Of a DNA stretch of 64,000 bases, positions 47,401 to 60,054 are shown in pieces. The notes under the pieces were generated by a model. The model was given only the letters and a program-made list of their open reading frames with translations, had not been told where the DNA came from and made no database searches. The DNA is from Capsicum annuum (lineage: Eukaryota > Streptophyta > Magnoliopsida > Solanales > Solanaceae). The position numbers and the translations under genes were made by a program. The DNA lies in assembly GCF_002878395.1 (NCBI RefSeq), contig NC_061115.1:97888204-97952203 (forward strand), given 5' to 3'. How positions within the stretch are numbered: position 1 is the stretch's first letter; every line of letters begins with the position of its first letter.

Positions 47401-48460
47401 GATAATGGGAACTATAGTTGTTCAACATTCAACAGTCTTGAAAAGAAGGCTTATTAATAGTGACTAGATACAATGCCCTTACTTAAAAGTATCACCAAGC
47501 AAGGGATTGTGAGGCTGGGAAGGCTAAGCATAGTGTTCTTTGCAAATTATAATTACAAAAGCCTCACATGCATAAAAAAGAGTGAAATGCTATCTAGCCT
47601 ATATACTTCAACCAACAAAAAGGACCCAGCAAAATGAGAGGATCTTAGGTCAGATCAAGCTTTGAGAACCTGGAGCTCGAACTTCCAACATTTGGAGTGA
47701 TGGATTGAAGCTACCCATGCACTTAATTCCAGCTCCACCTGCACATTGAAGAGGACGGGTATGGAACATAGAGTAGTCGGGTACAGTATCACAACGTACC
47801 AGATGAATGAGTAAGCTAACAGGAGACCAGATCCAATATTGTGTTCCAGCGAAAATACACCATCCACCGGATAGCTCAGCTTGGAAAGAAGAGGAGTTAG
47901 TCAAATCAATAAGAAAGTAAAGAGAAGGCAAAAGAGGAAGAAAAATTACCCGTGCAAGCTGATAAAGCAAGAAATGGAGGAAATCAGCCAGAAAGATTGA
48001 TATTCCAAAAGATAATGGCGATGAACTTGGTGTTGATATGCGGCGGCAACGTAGTCTTCAAATGGGAGGGTTTTGTGTAGGAAAGTGGACTATGGTTTTG
48101 GAAACCCTACAAAGGGTATGTGTAGAGGGGTATTGGACTCGGGTCACCGAGTTGGGCAACCAGAAAATTTTATCTTGTTTTGTTTTGTATGTGACCAAAT
48201 AATGGCGTTGGGACCATTGTTTTGTACTGTTTGCTATTCATCAATAAAACCCACAATATTGCTTTAATAAAAAGGGTATATAATATAGTATATTGGCTTT
48301 TTTAAACCCTGTTGTAAAAAAAATAACGGGTTATGCGATAAAAACTCTAAAACATGACTACATAGGTTCGATGTGGCTATTCTTTTGTGTATTTTTTTTC
48401 TCTTTTGTTGTTGGGTATCTTTATTCTGACGAACAGTTTCGTACTATTTGCAGTCAAAAC

Positions 48461-48468
48461 TATAAATA
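48461..48468 (+). promoter_or_regulatory. TATA box of the tetraspanin gene
   Basis: TATAAATA lies 137 bases before the ATG and is followed by a pyrimidine-rich CTACTCTCTCCAACA stretch where transcription could start, at about 48490-48500. The gap from the LINE tail to this box is only about 190 bases. Confidence 0.6.
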
Positions 48469-48597
48469 AACAGAGCTACTCTCTCCAACAATATAACCCT
48501 TCGCCAGAATAGACGCATCCTCCACACCACCAAGTTTCCAAATGAAAAGGTGTACCCCTCTTGTGTGAATTGGAAAGACAAGGCATACACAGGCAGC

Positions 48598-49095
48598 ATG
48601 CCTTTGAGCAATAACTTAACAGCTTTCATGAACTTCTTGGCATTCATGTGCTCCATCCCTATAATCGCATCAGGCACCTGGCTGGCTTCAAAGCCGGACA
48701 ACGAATGCATCCACTTGCTCCGATGGCCTGTCGTTTTCATTGGAATTGCCATAATGTTGGTTTCCTTGACTGGCTTTATTGGAGCTTACTGGAAAAAGGA
48801 AGGCCTTCTAGGTGTCTACTTGGTGTGCATGGCCCTTCTTATCGTCCTTCTCCTTGTCCTCCTCGTACTTGCCTTTGTTGTCACAGGCACAACTGGCGCT
48901 TATATGGTGCCTGGAAGGGCTTACCGTGAGTACAGGCTTGAAGGGTTTTCTCACTGGTTGAGGGATCATATTACTGGCCCTGATAATTGGGGGAATATTA
49001 GGGCGTGTTTAGCTGATTCTGCTATTTGCCTTAAGCTTAACTATCAGTATGTAACCGCAGAACAATTCTTTGCTGCTGATCTCTCACCTCTTCAG
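48598..49095 (+). CDS. Tetraspanin (TET2-like), exon 1
   Basis: It codes for residues 1-166. Three membrane segments are visible at about residues 7-29, 44-64 and 70-96, then the first part of the large extracellular loop, with YREYRLEGFSHWLRDHI and NIRACLADSAICLKL. The order and wording match plant tetraspanins of the TET2 type, which sit in the plasma membrane and organise protein-lipid microdomains. The ATG at 48598 is chosen because MPLSNNLTAFMNFLA is the conserved N terminus; the open frame upstream has no ATG and no family resemblance. The exon ends CTTCAG|GTAATT in phase 0, between Leu-Gln and Ser, the usual tetraspanin position. Confidence 0.96.
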
Positions 49096-49213
49096 GTAAT
49101 TAAATTCATACCTATTCTTTGTACTCTTCATTTACTTTGATGTTCCATGTTTCAAACAAGATACACAAAGAAGAGAATGAACTAGGTGGATCTGGTGTTT
49201 GTGGAATGTTTTA

Positions 49214-49425
49214 GATACTCCCCAATTTCAATTTATTTGTTTGGTTTTGATTTGAAAAGAATACACTCTTGAATTTTATGACCTTAAACTAAATATATGC
49301 AAAATGTACTAAAAATGTTAGTTAAGCTTATGATTTTAAACATGTCACACAGAAAATTGAAATTATAGAGTTGTCAAAAAAGGAAAAGAACTTTTAATTT
49401 GAAATAGACAAAATATATGGCTATG
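49214..49425. mobile_element. Degenerate Stowaway-type MITE
   Basis: The left end TACTCCCCAATTTCAATTTA resembles the CTCCCTCCGTTTCAATTTA start of Stowaway elements. The right side (CTTTTAATTTGAAATAGACA) is its inverted counterpart but lacks the GGAGGGAGTA terminus. Confidence 0.5.
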
Positions 49426-49958
49426 AATTAGCAACTATTAGCGAGGATGACATTTATTTTTACTAACAATTAATTTGCGTCTTGATCTCAGGTGTTGAAT
49501 TAGAACCTTGTTGTCTATCATATTTCTTGCTTCATTTATTATGAAAATTTATTCAGAATAATATTTTAGGTAATCTGATGTAATTATTCTTTTACAATGT
49601 CCACATAAAAAGAGTATATTTTAGGACGTAAATGTTGGATAGTTCACGTAAGCAGCTTATTTCTGAATAGAATGTTGCCGAGACTTTAGCACTTAACCAG
49701 GCTGGAATAGTTACATTGTACATTAAGTTACAGGCAAAAACAAAAGTAACAAAGTAGCTTTTGCCTCTGGCGACATTTGTTTTCTTCTTTTTTTTAATTC
49801 CAAGATGCTTGTTTGACCCTTTGACTAGTGTCTAGTGTTACGCAGACAGATGTCTTATAACTTTATCCTTTCCCCCGCTCAGCACCATCACTTATTCTCC
49901 TGTTAGTTGGCTACGCCGTCCCACGCACGGCTCAATGTTGATTCTTAAAAATTTTATA

Positions 49959-50214
49959 TTTTTTTCGTTTAAAAAAGAATTATCTACTTTGACTTGACAT
50001 AGAGTTTAAAAAAATAAAAAAAAAACTTTCGAATCTTGTGGCTTTAAATTAAAATTGTATCAAATGTACCAAAATGTCCTTTAATTTTGTGATCCTAAAC
50101 ATGTCACGTGGATAGTTGAAATTAAAGAATTGCCAAAAGAGAAAAAGGGGTCAATATTTTTTAAACGGACTAAAAAGAAAAGTAGGTCATTCTTTTTTAA
50201 ACGGAGGGAGTATT
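49959..50214. mobile_element. Stowaway-type MITE
   Basis: Inverted ends: CGTTTAAAAAAGAATTATCT on the left and, on the right, a copy ending AAACGGAGGGAGTA. The inner parts also pair (CTACTTTGACTT region). The CGGAGGGAGTA end next to TA is the hallmark of Tc1/mariner-related Stowaway elements. Confidence 0.7.
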
Positions 50215-51408
50215 ATGCATAAATAGTATAGATATTCGCGTGATGTGCGGAATATTTTTTAAAAAATAAATCATTAGAAATGTTATCTTATTAGTTTGAA
50301 ATGATAAATTATTTTTTATTATCACATTAATATATTTTAAATTAATATATTGAATACATTTTATAATAAATAATTCATAAAATTACATAGTTCAATTAAT
50401 TTAGTTGAATTATGTATTCTCCCTTCGCCGCCATCACTCCGTTGCGCCACACCCTTCGTCTTCAACCCTCTCAATCTCTCCTCCAAACAATCTCATAATC
50501 AAATCATATCAAAAGAAAAAAAGTAATGAATCATATAATTATCAAAAATAAAAATGATCAGCAGTTTTCTTTATTACATTGTTCACTATCAAATATTATT
50601 CGATTGTTAATATTGACTTTTATTAAATTATCAAATTGCTTAATGTAATTATCAAGTAATTTTTAGTATAAAATTATAAATTTATTTTGTTTAATCATGT
50701 ACTTTATATTTTTTTTTTAATATAAAATGTACGGATAGTAATTTGTGAATTTCAATGAATTTCTTTACTGAAATTCTTTTATTTAATTTAGTCATTATAT
50801 TCTCAAAGTTAATTCAAAATTCTTATCCCTCACCCCAACCTTCAATATTTGTAAGAAAAATACTATATTTTAATTATTTTCTCCAGAATACATTGAATTA
50901 TTATTTTTTGTTACATATTAGGTAGCTGAACTTTTTTCTCTTACATTTCAAATTATAAGATATTAAATTTAAATCTAGGTAACTTAAATTCTTATATTCT
51001 AATGTTCATTTAATTCTTTGTTTATTGATGCTTTACATGACATACAAAATTTAAAATTTTACTTGTTATAATTTAAAAAATACTTTCTCATTTAATATAT
51101 GAATTGTATTATACTACTACTACAGATACCAAGTACTACTTCTAATATACATATATACTATGTAATAAAACTACTGCTACAATTTATGATTAGTAGTAGC
51201 AGTATATTCTTATATTTTATTTAATATTTTAATAAATTACATTTAGATATACTTTTTAATACAGCTAATAATTAAATGTATCTATAATTTAAAAAAAATA
51301 TATAAGTTTATCTTTGAGAAGATATTGTATCTCCAATTCAAATTTAAAAAACGAATAGATAACATTAAGAATCCAATTAGAACTCTTTAGTATGATAGCT
51401 AACTACTT

Positions 51409-52050
51409 TTAATATGTAATTTCATATATTTTTTATCTACCTTTAATCTTGTTTTAAACCAAATAACTTTTTTAACTTGCATATTCGACTTCTTTTCCTC
51501 CCCTACTCATCTCAATTGAATATTTTGAATACCTTTTTCTACTTATCAATATATTTTTTTGATTATTTTTAACATTATATAATGCTCTTCTCTTTTAATA
51601 TATATTATGGACTTACATATATACTTATAGAATTTTTCAAACATATTAAATGTTAGGAAGATAAAATAAGTTATCACAATAATATTTTAATTCGAATGAT
51701 TTTTTTGTATAAGTAATTTTGGAAATAGTATTAATATGTAATTTCATATATTTTTAATTTACCTTTAATCTTGTTTTAAACCAAATAACTTTCTTTAACT
51801 TGAATACTCAACTTTCTCTTCTCCCCTACTCATCTCAATTGAATATTTTAAATACATTTTTCTACTTATCAATATTTTTTTTGATTATTTTTAATATTAT
51901 ATAATGTTCTTCTCTTTTGATATATATTATGGACTTACATATACTTATAGAATTTTTCAAATATATTAAATGTTAGAAAGATAAAATAAGTGATCACAAT
52001 AATATTTTAATTCGAATGATTTTTTTGTATAAGTAATTTTGACAATAGTA
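51409..52050. repeat. Tandem duplication, two units of about 320 bp
   Basis: 51409-51730 and 51731-52050 both begin TTAATATGTAATTTCATATA and end with a TAAGTAATTTTG..AATAGTA block. They are near-identical with scattered changes, so the duplication is fairly recent compared with the surrounding elements. Confidence 0.9.
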
Positions 52051-52129
52051 CTAATAATACAAAATTTTATTTACATATTTGATAATGAAACAAAATCAAA
52101 AACTATTTACGCCCCTCTCCTCATATTCA

Positions 52130-52143
52130 CCCCCCCCCCCCCC
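52130..52143 (+). repeat. Run of 14 cytosines
   Basis: An uninterrupted C run lies in AT-rich intron DNA, flanked by further short C tracts (CCCAAACCCACCC). The length may be affected by sequencing or replication slippage. Confidence 0.9.
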
Positions 52144-53506
52144 AAACCCACCCAACCTGGTTGAAAACCCACCCAAAAGAAAAAATCAAAATCATGTATT
52201 TTCTATTCTCTTTTAAATTTTTTAAATTTAAATTCAAATATTTCTAATCTTTTAAATTCAAAAGCTATCACAAAATTATTAAAAGAAGATTACTTTCTTA
52301 TTCTCTTTATTCTATTTTTCTTTAAAATATGTATATTTATATTATAAGTTATATAATTGTATTGAGATAAATATTTAAGATAAGTGATAATAATAATAAT
52401 AAAATAGTAGTAGTTGTTGTTGTTTTTCTACTCATATTACTACCACTGCTACTAGGGATGTACAGACTAAACCGTCAAGTCAAACTGAACTGACGAATCA
52501 AACCAAACCGAGAAAAAAATGACCTATGGTTTGGTTTGATTGGTTTGGCGTTAGAAAAAAAAATCAACCATTCTTGGTTTGGTTTGGTGTTGACAAAAAA
52601 AAAAATCAAACCGAACCTGAATCAAACTGACAAAATATATATATATACCGCACGTGTCTTGCACGTGTAACCTTTGATTATTTAAAATTAGATAATTTTG
52701 TCTATTGCGAAAGCTTATATAGATATTTATATATAACTTTATTATAAAAATTTAAATAGTAATATACTCAAATAGAGTGGATTATAAATTTTTACAAAGA
52801 TATCTAATTATAATAACATTGCTTGCTTACAAATCTTATGCCAAAAAAAGACTAAAATTGGACACAACAGTAAAATTAAAACCTTATCAATTGCATGCAC
52901 AAAAGATGATAAAAGAAATATTCCTAGAGAAAATAATGCAATGTTGTCGAAGGAAAAAATAATTGAGAGAATAATACCTTAAAAATTTGTGATGAAGAAT
53001 GTTGAATAACAACCTTTGATATATAAGCATTCAGATCCTCCTCCTTACATAAATATCAGTCGAATTTTCGTGTTCATATCTTAAATCTATATAGTCAGAT
53101 TTTTTAAGTAAATATTTGAATTAGATTTAGTTGAATTCCTACATCTACATTTGTATGTGGTTGCATATCATCAAATCTTTAAATTTAGATTATGAAGATC
53201 AAATATCCACATGTGGTTACAAGCAACCAAGACATTCACATATAAACTAAAACCAACTCAATCAAATCCAACCTTTGATAGAGAAAGGTACAATGCATAA
53301 TGTGATATTGGTAAAAATGACTAGACTACAAACAACTTTTTTTCTTCGATTTTGTTTTGTTCTTTGAAATTTCATAACCGCCTTTTTTATGTTATTCTCA
53401 TAAATTAGTAGTACGATTTTCTTTAACATAAATAACAATTAATATGTCTCACTTACAAATAATATGGATTTCTATAGTGGTTGAATTGTACATAAAAGTT
53501 ATGATA

Positions 53507-54237
53507 TGATACCGAAATTATCAAGAAGACAAAAAAACACACTCAAAACAGTCCACAAATCAGAAGATTCAAGGACCGTTTAGAGACCACACTCGGATTC
53601 AAAAATAACAACAACAATGACGAGATAAAGGGTGTGTTTTAACACCGAAACAGCCAACCCAAAGTAAGATTAACAACAACAATATGAAAACCAGATAAAC
53701 AACAATAAGGATATAACAATGACAACAAGTCACGGGTTACAATACTAGAACAAGAACACCAACAATTAGAACAAAGTAAAGATAAAAAGATAGATAAATG
53801 GAGATATAATATTAATAATCCAAGAGCTTATTCCACTCTTGGACCTTTAATACCACACACAACATAAGCCTATCTCTTATGTGACCTCAAGGGAACCGAA
53901 ATCCCCAAGCAACCAACGTTTCTAAGCAAGCTACCAACACAAGGATTCCACCTTGCAAGACACTATATGGTGCTCTCAAAATATATCATCAAAATCTAAA
54001 TGACAAAATGACCTAATTGTTCTATTTATAGGCTAGGGCAACACTTGTTACATAAATGACCAAAAGGCCCTTAATGAGCCCAAACAAAGGGGATTGACTT
54101 CTTGGACAGCTTTGGAGTGTTGGGACTTGTTCTTTAAACTTCAAAGCTTGTTGTTTGGTTAGGCAGCCCCACAAGCTCGGGTCTTCCCTCACGTCTTCAT
54201 GTCTTCGAGTGCTAAGATACCTTGTTGACTCGTAGCA
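53507..54237 (-). repeat. 3' LTR of the nested non-autonomous element
   Basis: Matches 56354-57119 over its length. The right LTR is longer mainly because of an extra CACAAGGATT-type repeat near 56790-56830. In sense orientation the LTR follows the purine tract that lies at 54238-54256 on the plus map. Confidence 0.92.
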
Positions 54238-54248
54238 TCCTCCCTTCC

Positions 54249-55409
54249 TTAGAAAGGATTCGTCCTCAAATTCGAACCTTGCAAAATAATAGGAAGGACA
54301 AGCAAACACAAGTTCCTCAAGGTGTGAGGGTTAGGATTAGTGTAATCAATCATAGCATCATGCCAAGGTGGCTCAAATTTCACATATAACCAAACATCCC
54401 TCGGGTTCTCAAAAATGACACACCAATCACAGGAAACCTGAAATACATACAAGACATGCTTAGCATCAACATAACCATGCCCACACAATGCATACACGTC
54501 ATTCCCGAATATGGTTTGAAAAGAATCAATATAATATTTCAAATGGTCACCGGGATTAAAGGGGTAGAGTGTCCATGGACACGGGTGGAGGACATACTTT
54601 CTTTCCCCAAGACTACCACCATTACACTTATTGACACCCTCTATACTAACATGATCTACAACAAAAACAACTAGAGGTTCATCTTTAGTCAATCAGCCAA
54701 CATGTTCAAGATCACCATTTTCACACACAAGTTGGTCTTCATGACTTCCATAAGACAATGTACTATCACTTGCCACAATGGCTTCAACACTAGATGGATC
54801 AACTAGTGTTTCCACAATATCAAGTTGTACATTATCATCACCAAATGGAGACACATTCAGCTCACCTAAAGGCAAACTATCATCCACACTTAGTTGGATA
54901 CTAGCCTCATTCACTAGAGTACAAGAGTTAGTTTAATTACCTTGTAGCTTATGTGGAGCATGTCCACTCACGGGAACTTGATTAGGAAAGCTTGGTTGCT
55001 CTATCAAGTTATCTAACTCCTTGCAAAGAGAGATTTCCATCCCTTTCATTTTTCCTTCCACTCGGTCCATTATTCGTTCCATTCTCTCCATTCGACTACT
55101 AAGGTCATGTTTCATACCCATTATGGCAGCCATTAAATCGCTCATAGTCACATTTCCCGATGTAATAGTACCTATTAAGAACACTAAAACATAATAAAAA
55201 TAATAACATGTTAATGTTAGCAAAATTCAGTCCAAAAGTCGACTTAAAACAGTCCACAATTCCTCACTTTCACACTTTGACATTTTCACTCTATTGGTCT
55301 CACAAGCGTTGATAACTCGTTTATACTCCAATGAGGTTACTTGGTCCCAATTGTGGCTCGAGGTTAGAGTAGATTCTTGTTTGAAACGACTCAAACAAGT
55401 AATGTACAA
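54249..55409 (-). pseudogene. Unassigned reading frame of the nested LTR element, three stops
   Basis: From 55409 down to 54249 one frame stays open apart from stops at about 55227, 54933 and 54693, giving some 385 codons. The N-terminal part has a short hydrophobic stretch and then a methionine-rich coiled coil (MERMERIMDRVEGKMKGME). Next comes an acidic middle (LVDPSSVEAIVASDSTLSYG) and a C-terminal part with HPCPWTLYPFNPGDHLK and CDWCVIFENPRDVWLYVKFE. I do not recognise it as Gag or Pol. The single frame with few stops implies a protein that was under selection until fairly recently. Confidence 0.7.
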
Positions 55410-56338
55410 ACTTGAACCAAAAGATACTACGACTCAAAAACGAGAAAAGCACAAAACAAACAACGTTAACACGAAGAAGCATATTCAAAAACTAATTTAC
55501 AATCTAGTAGAGGAGTACTAGCTTGTCGATTAGTTATTAGAGTCAACAAACGAAACTAGGAACCAACAATAAGAAACTAAGAAAATTCAAATTTGAGCCA
55601 AAACTTGTTGTGTGAACAGTAACAGTGATGTGGCGGTCACATATTGGTTGTGGCCTTGCAATTTTTTATTTTCCAAAATTGGAAGTCTTGAACAATTGGT
55701 GATTTGGAAATTGTGGGAATTGTTTTGGAGGGAAACAAGTCTTGAAATCCTCTTCAAATTCAAAAGAATAGAAGACCTGACTTTTTGCACTAGTTCTCTA
55801 AAACAAGGTCCTTAAAACAAGAAAAGTTGTTGAGAAGTGATTGACTAGTTGATAGATGATTGCAAGTCTTACAAGACTAACAAGTTTTCACCTTTTTTCC
55901 CTCACCTTTTTAAGATCTAGTAGTCACTTTATTCATCAAGTTATGAAGGTTGTAAGAATATCAAGAACATCTTCATCAACCACCAAGAACTCAACAATCC
56001 AAAAGTCCACCTATAACAACAACAATGCCAACAAGTCACGATTAAAACCACAATGAACAACAACATTCGTCCACTCTTCAAGTTCACAACAACAACTCTA
56101 ACAAGTTCAAGTCAAGTTTAGATTTTAGACTCAAAGTGTTAGTGAACAAGAAAGCCAACACTTAGAAACAACTAAACAAACAAAAATTCATGGCCAATAC
56201 ACAACAAGAACACAATTTTCGGCCAAGAACACCAAATGGATAGTTTTGTAATTTTCTGGAAATTTCAATTTTCAACCTTTTTTTTTAATTTTCAACCAAG
56301 GGGGCCAAGATTGGTGTTGTAGGAACAAAACCAAAGAT

Positions 56339-56351
56339 GGCTTTGATACCA
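56339..56351 (-). other. Primer binding site of the nested LTR element
   Basis: GGCTTTGATACCA is the reverse complement of TGGTATCAAAGCC, the initiator Met tRNA site, two bases inside the LTR at 56354. It fixes the minus strand as the sense strand. Confidence 0.85.
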
Positions 56352-56353
56352 AA

Positions 56354-57119
56354 TGATACCGAAATTATCAAGAAGACAAGAAAACACACTCAAAATAGTC
56401 CACAAATCCAAAGATTCAAGGACCGTTTATAGACCACACTCGAATTTAATAATAACAACAACAATGACGAGATAAATGGTGTGTTTTAACACCAAAACAG
56501 CCAACCCAAAGTAAGATTAACAACAATAATATGAAAACCAGATAAACAACAACAAGGATATAACAATGACAACAAATCACGGGTTACAATACTAGAACAA
56601 GAACACTAACGATTAGAACAAAGTAAGATAGAAAGATAGACAAGTGGAGATGTAATATTAACAACCCAAGAACTTATTTCACTCTTGGACCTTTAATACC
56701 ACACACAACATAAATCTATATCTTACGTGACCTCAAGGGAACTGGAATCCCCAAGCAACTAACGTTTTTAAGCAATACCAACACAAGGATTCCACCTTCC
56801 CATAAGGATTTCACCTTGCCACAAGGATTCCACCTTGCAAGACACTCTATGGTGCTCTCAAAACATATCATCAAAGTCAAAATGATAAAATGACCTAATT
56901 GTTCTATTTATAGGATAGGGCAACACTTGTTACATAAATGACCAAAAGGCCCTTAATGAGCCCAAACAAAGGGGATTGGCTTTTTGGACATTTTTGGAGT
57001 ATTGGGACTTATTCTCTAAACTTCAAAGCTTGTTCCTTGGTTAGGCAGACCCAAAAGCTAGGGTCTTCCTTCATGTTTTCATGTCCTCGAGTGATAAGAT
57101 GCCTCTTTGACCCGTATCA
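56354..57119 (-). repeat. 5' LTR of the nested non-autonomous element
   Basis: Direct copy of 53507-54237. In sense orientation it begins at 57119 (TGATACGGGTCAAAGAGG) and ends at 56354 (CGGTATCA). Confidence 0.92.
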
Positions 57120-59964
57120 CGATATTATAAAAAACATGACTCATAAATAAAAAAGAATTTAACCTCCTATCCTAATTCGTGACCCTGATATATTTTTTTT
57201 AAAAAAATAGGATTGGGGCCCTTTTTATGTCACGATAATCAAAATTATGTCACGATTGAGCAAAGAAAGTTAAAGAAAAAAGAGCAATGAACCTTTGATT
57301 TTTGACAACTTCATTCAACGGCAACATACTTATCCAATTTTTCGATTAGAAACTTTCAACTAAAAGAGAAACACAAGAAATTATCAAAAAAGAGAATCAA
57401 TGTCAATTGTTGATTATTATTCTTCATATATAATCATTAAAGGTATGATTTAAAAGAAAAAAATAAAGGTAAAAGGGATGATGATAATGATAGTAAGAAA
57501 ACACGTGAATCAAAACTAAAATAAAAAGCAAAAGTACAATATAAGAATTTGTTTTGTATAAATTTTGATCCAAAATATTACTTAAATAGAATTATAAATA
57601 ATATTTTTTAGATAAGGCAAAATTCTATTTTTAGAAGTACTAAATATTACCAGATTAAATAATCAAAATCAACAAATATATGTTATTAAATCCTAAAACT
57701 CATGCGTAGGAACAATAAATTAAATTTATTCTATTTATCAAGTTTTCCTTTTATAAATCATATAATTAAATATAAGTTTTTCCGCCTTTATTTTTTTACG
57801 TGCACAATGATTTCTTCCTTTTTTAACTTTGACTTGTCCTACAATTTTATTCATAGTATTCTACTTATTCTTCTTTATAATTTTAAATCATGAAGTACTA
57901 GAAGTTTTTAGTTTATTAGGATTTTTTCTATATATTTTAGGAGTTATTAAATCCTTTTCATATTTTTTAGGAGTCTTTAATCTAATTAAATAATAAATTA
58001 AGAAAAATAGTAAAAAGATATTTTTATCTATTGCAGAGGCTTCTAATGAAGGGCAAAAAGTTCAAACGTCATTTTTAAGGCCCTTCACACTTTTAATATA
58101 GTATACATATAATATTCTAACTTTTTTATACATAAAATATTAATTATAAACTACTTTTTAAATAATTTTTCAACTAGTTTTATTAATTTCCAATAATTTG
58201 AAAGTAGATGTAGATATATATATAGATTTGGGCCTTTAAGTTGTAATATTTATCCATTAATTGCTAATTAAATGATCCAAAACCCAATATAAACTTAAAA
58301 CCTAAACTTTTTATTCTTCATCTCACTTTTTAGTTTCAAGAGAGTTTTCCGCTCCTCATTTTTTCATAATTATGATTTTTCATTAGCACATGAGTGAAAA
58401 CATATTTGATCTAATCACAATATAATTGTAAAAACTAAATATTATTTAAAAAAACCCAAAAAAAACTGAAAATCCCGAAAAAACCGACTAAAACCAAAAC
58501 CGAAAAAACCAATTTTATGTTGGTTTGATTTGGTTTATAGTTTTAATAAACCGACATGATTGGTTTATTTTTTTTTTAATAAAAACCGAAACAACCTGAC
58601 CTATGTACACCCCTAACTGCTACTACTAAAACTATCACTACTCTAGCATATTTTTTAATACACTTATTTTTAGGCTACACTTTATAAGTAATTAAATCTT
58701 CTTATCTTATATTTCAAAATATAAAATATTGAATTTAAATTTAAGTTAATTAATTTTTATATTATAATGCTCATGTGACTTGTTGTTTATCGAGATTTCA
58801 GTTGTGTGATTTTAAAAAATATAAACAACAAATAAAATTAGTAAATATTTTTATATATAAATATAGATTTTCAAGTAAACTGATGAAAGAATAAATCAAT
58901 TGCAATATTTAAATGCATATAAATCTTTTTTTATAACCTTCTTAAAATAGAGTGGATATGTAAATCTGATATAGAAATATATTATATTTGAACACATAAA
59001 AATATTTGCATTCATTCCTTACACAAATAGTTTGATAACTTTTTTTTGTATATTTCAACTCTTAATTGTACTTGCTGATTTCTCAAATATTCATTTTGCA
59101 TTTTGGACAGATTTATATGCATAAGATTTGTGAAAATTTCAGCTTCCTTGGATACATCTGTGCAAAAAATAAATATAGTGTTAATCACAAAAACAGTAAA
59201 GTTACTATAAAATTTAATCAAGTATGAGAACATACCTTTCTAATCTATTCAGAGAAATCTAATGAGCATTACCTTTTTTTTTTTTTTAATCCATGGTAGG
59301 TACATTTGTTTCAAAAAATAAAATATTAATCATAAATAATAATAATAATAATAATAAAATAACTCAAAATATACATTGATAATTAATAAAACAAATATGA
59401 TGAGCATTACCTGTAATTTTTTTTAGCTATGGTAGATATATCTGTGACAAAAATTAAATATAATGTTAATCATAAATAACAATAAAAAAAAATTAAAAGC
59501 TAAATCAAACATCAACATACTTTGATAGTTATTCAAAGATAATTTCAATAACAATAATGAAAATATTCTTGTGAATAAAATGATCATATAAATTTTTTCG
59601 AGATAAATACAATCTAAATATGAAAATAATTGTATCTGACAAAAAAAAAAGAAGAATGGAAGAACGCTTAAATGATACTATATGTATTGAATGAGATATA
59701 TATAGGAGGTTACAAAAATGGATATTTATGTCAGCCAAAATTTCAGTCAAATTCAAAATTTAAATATGTCACATATCAATTTGTTAGAAAAGATAAGATT
59801 CTAACTTATCATTATCTAAAATTTAGAATTTTAAAATTTTAAAAATAGAAAATCATTGGAGAAGTTACATTCAAACTTGAAAAATACATAATTAACATTT
59901 TATTAGGAATTCAAACTCATTTAATTGATTTACACACCAAAAAAAAGACACTTTAAAAATTCTT

Positions 59965-60054
59965 TTTTTTTTGGTTTCCCAAGGTATCCCCACAGCCGGC
60001 AGCCGTGAGACTAATCATTTGTTCATCTGTCAACGCACTAAGCGGTAGGGAACT
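59965..60054 (-). mobile_element. SINE, minus strand, with perfect 18-bp target duplication
   Basis: GACACTTTAAAAATTCTT occurs at 59947-59964 and 60055-60072. Between them is a T run (poly-A on the minus strand) and an 82-base body that ends GGGGATACCTTGGGAAACC in sense orientation. A long exact duplication plus an A tail defines a LINE-mobilised short element. The body is short for a tRNA-derived SINE, so it is probably truncated at its 5' end. Confidence 0.8.

Larger units (their letters stand above)
46135..48270 (+). mobile_element. LINE (non-LTR) retrotransposon relic, RT-deleted
   Basis: An ORF1 with a DUF4283-type core (46177-46870) is followed directly by a LINE RNase H domain (47010-47400), so endonuclease and reverse transcriptase are lost. 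The tail to about 48270 resembles plant LINE 3' ends (CTGTTTGCTATTCATCAATA followed by AAACC). I could not find a target duplication. Confidence 0.75.
53507..57119 (-). mobile_element. Non-autonomous LTR retrotransposon (minus strand)
   Basis: Two direct LTRs (53507-54237, 731 bp; 56354-57119, 766 bp) start TGATACCGAAATTATCAAG in plus orientation. The flanking 5 bases are TGATA and CGATA. A primer binding site and purine tract mark the minus strand as the sense strand. The 2.1-kb interior has one reading frame with no recognisable gag, protease, RT or integrase, so it would depend on another element. Confidence 0.9.
52453..58615. mobile_element. hAT-type transposon (non-autonomous) with nested LTR element
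   Basis: The ends are TAGGGATGTACA and, inverted, TAGGGGTGTACA. A perfect 8-bp duplication ACTGCTAC flanks it (52445-52452 and 58616-58623), the signature length of hAT insertions. The inner flanks at both ends are rich in AACCAAACC/GGTTTGGTTTG runs that pair with each other. Without the nested element it would be about 2.55 kb, and no transposase is visible. Elements with this GGGTGTACA end are widespread in plants. Confidence 0.85.

Noticed and set aside
47650..47970. 106-codon minus-strand frame upstream of the tetraspanin
   Set aside because: It lies in the LINE 3' region on the opposite strand and has no supporting motif.
48550..48597. Longer N terminus of the tetraspanin frame
   Set aside because: The open frame upstream of 48598 starts at a GTG and has no family resemblance. 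The ATG at 48598 gives the conserved N terminus.
48444..48752. 102-codon minus-strand frame overlapping tetraspanin exon 1
   Set aside because: It is antisense to conserved coding sequence, shows no known motif, and is explained by the codon bias of the real gene.
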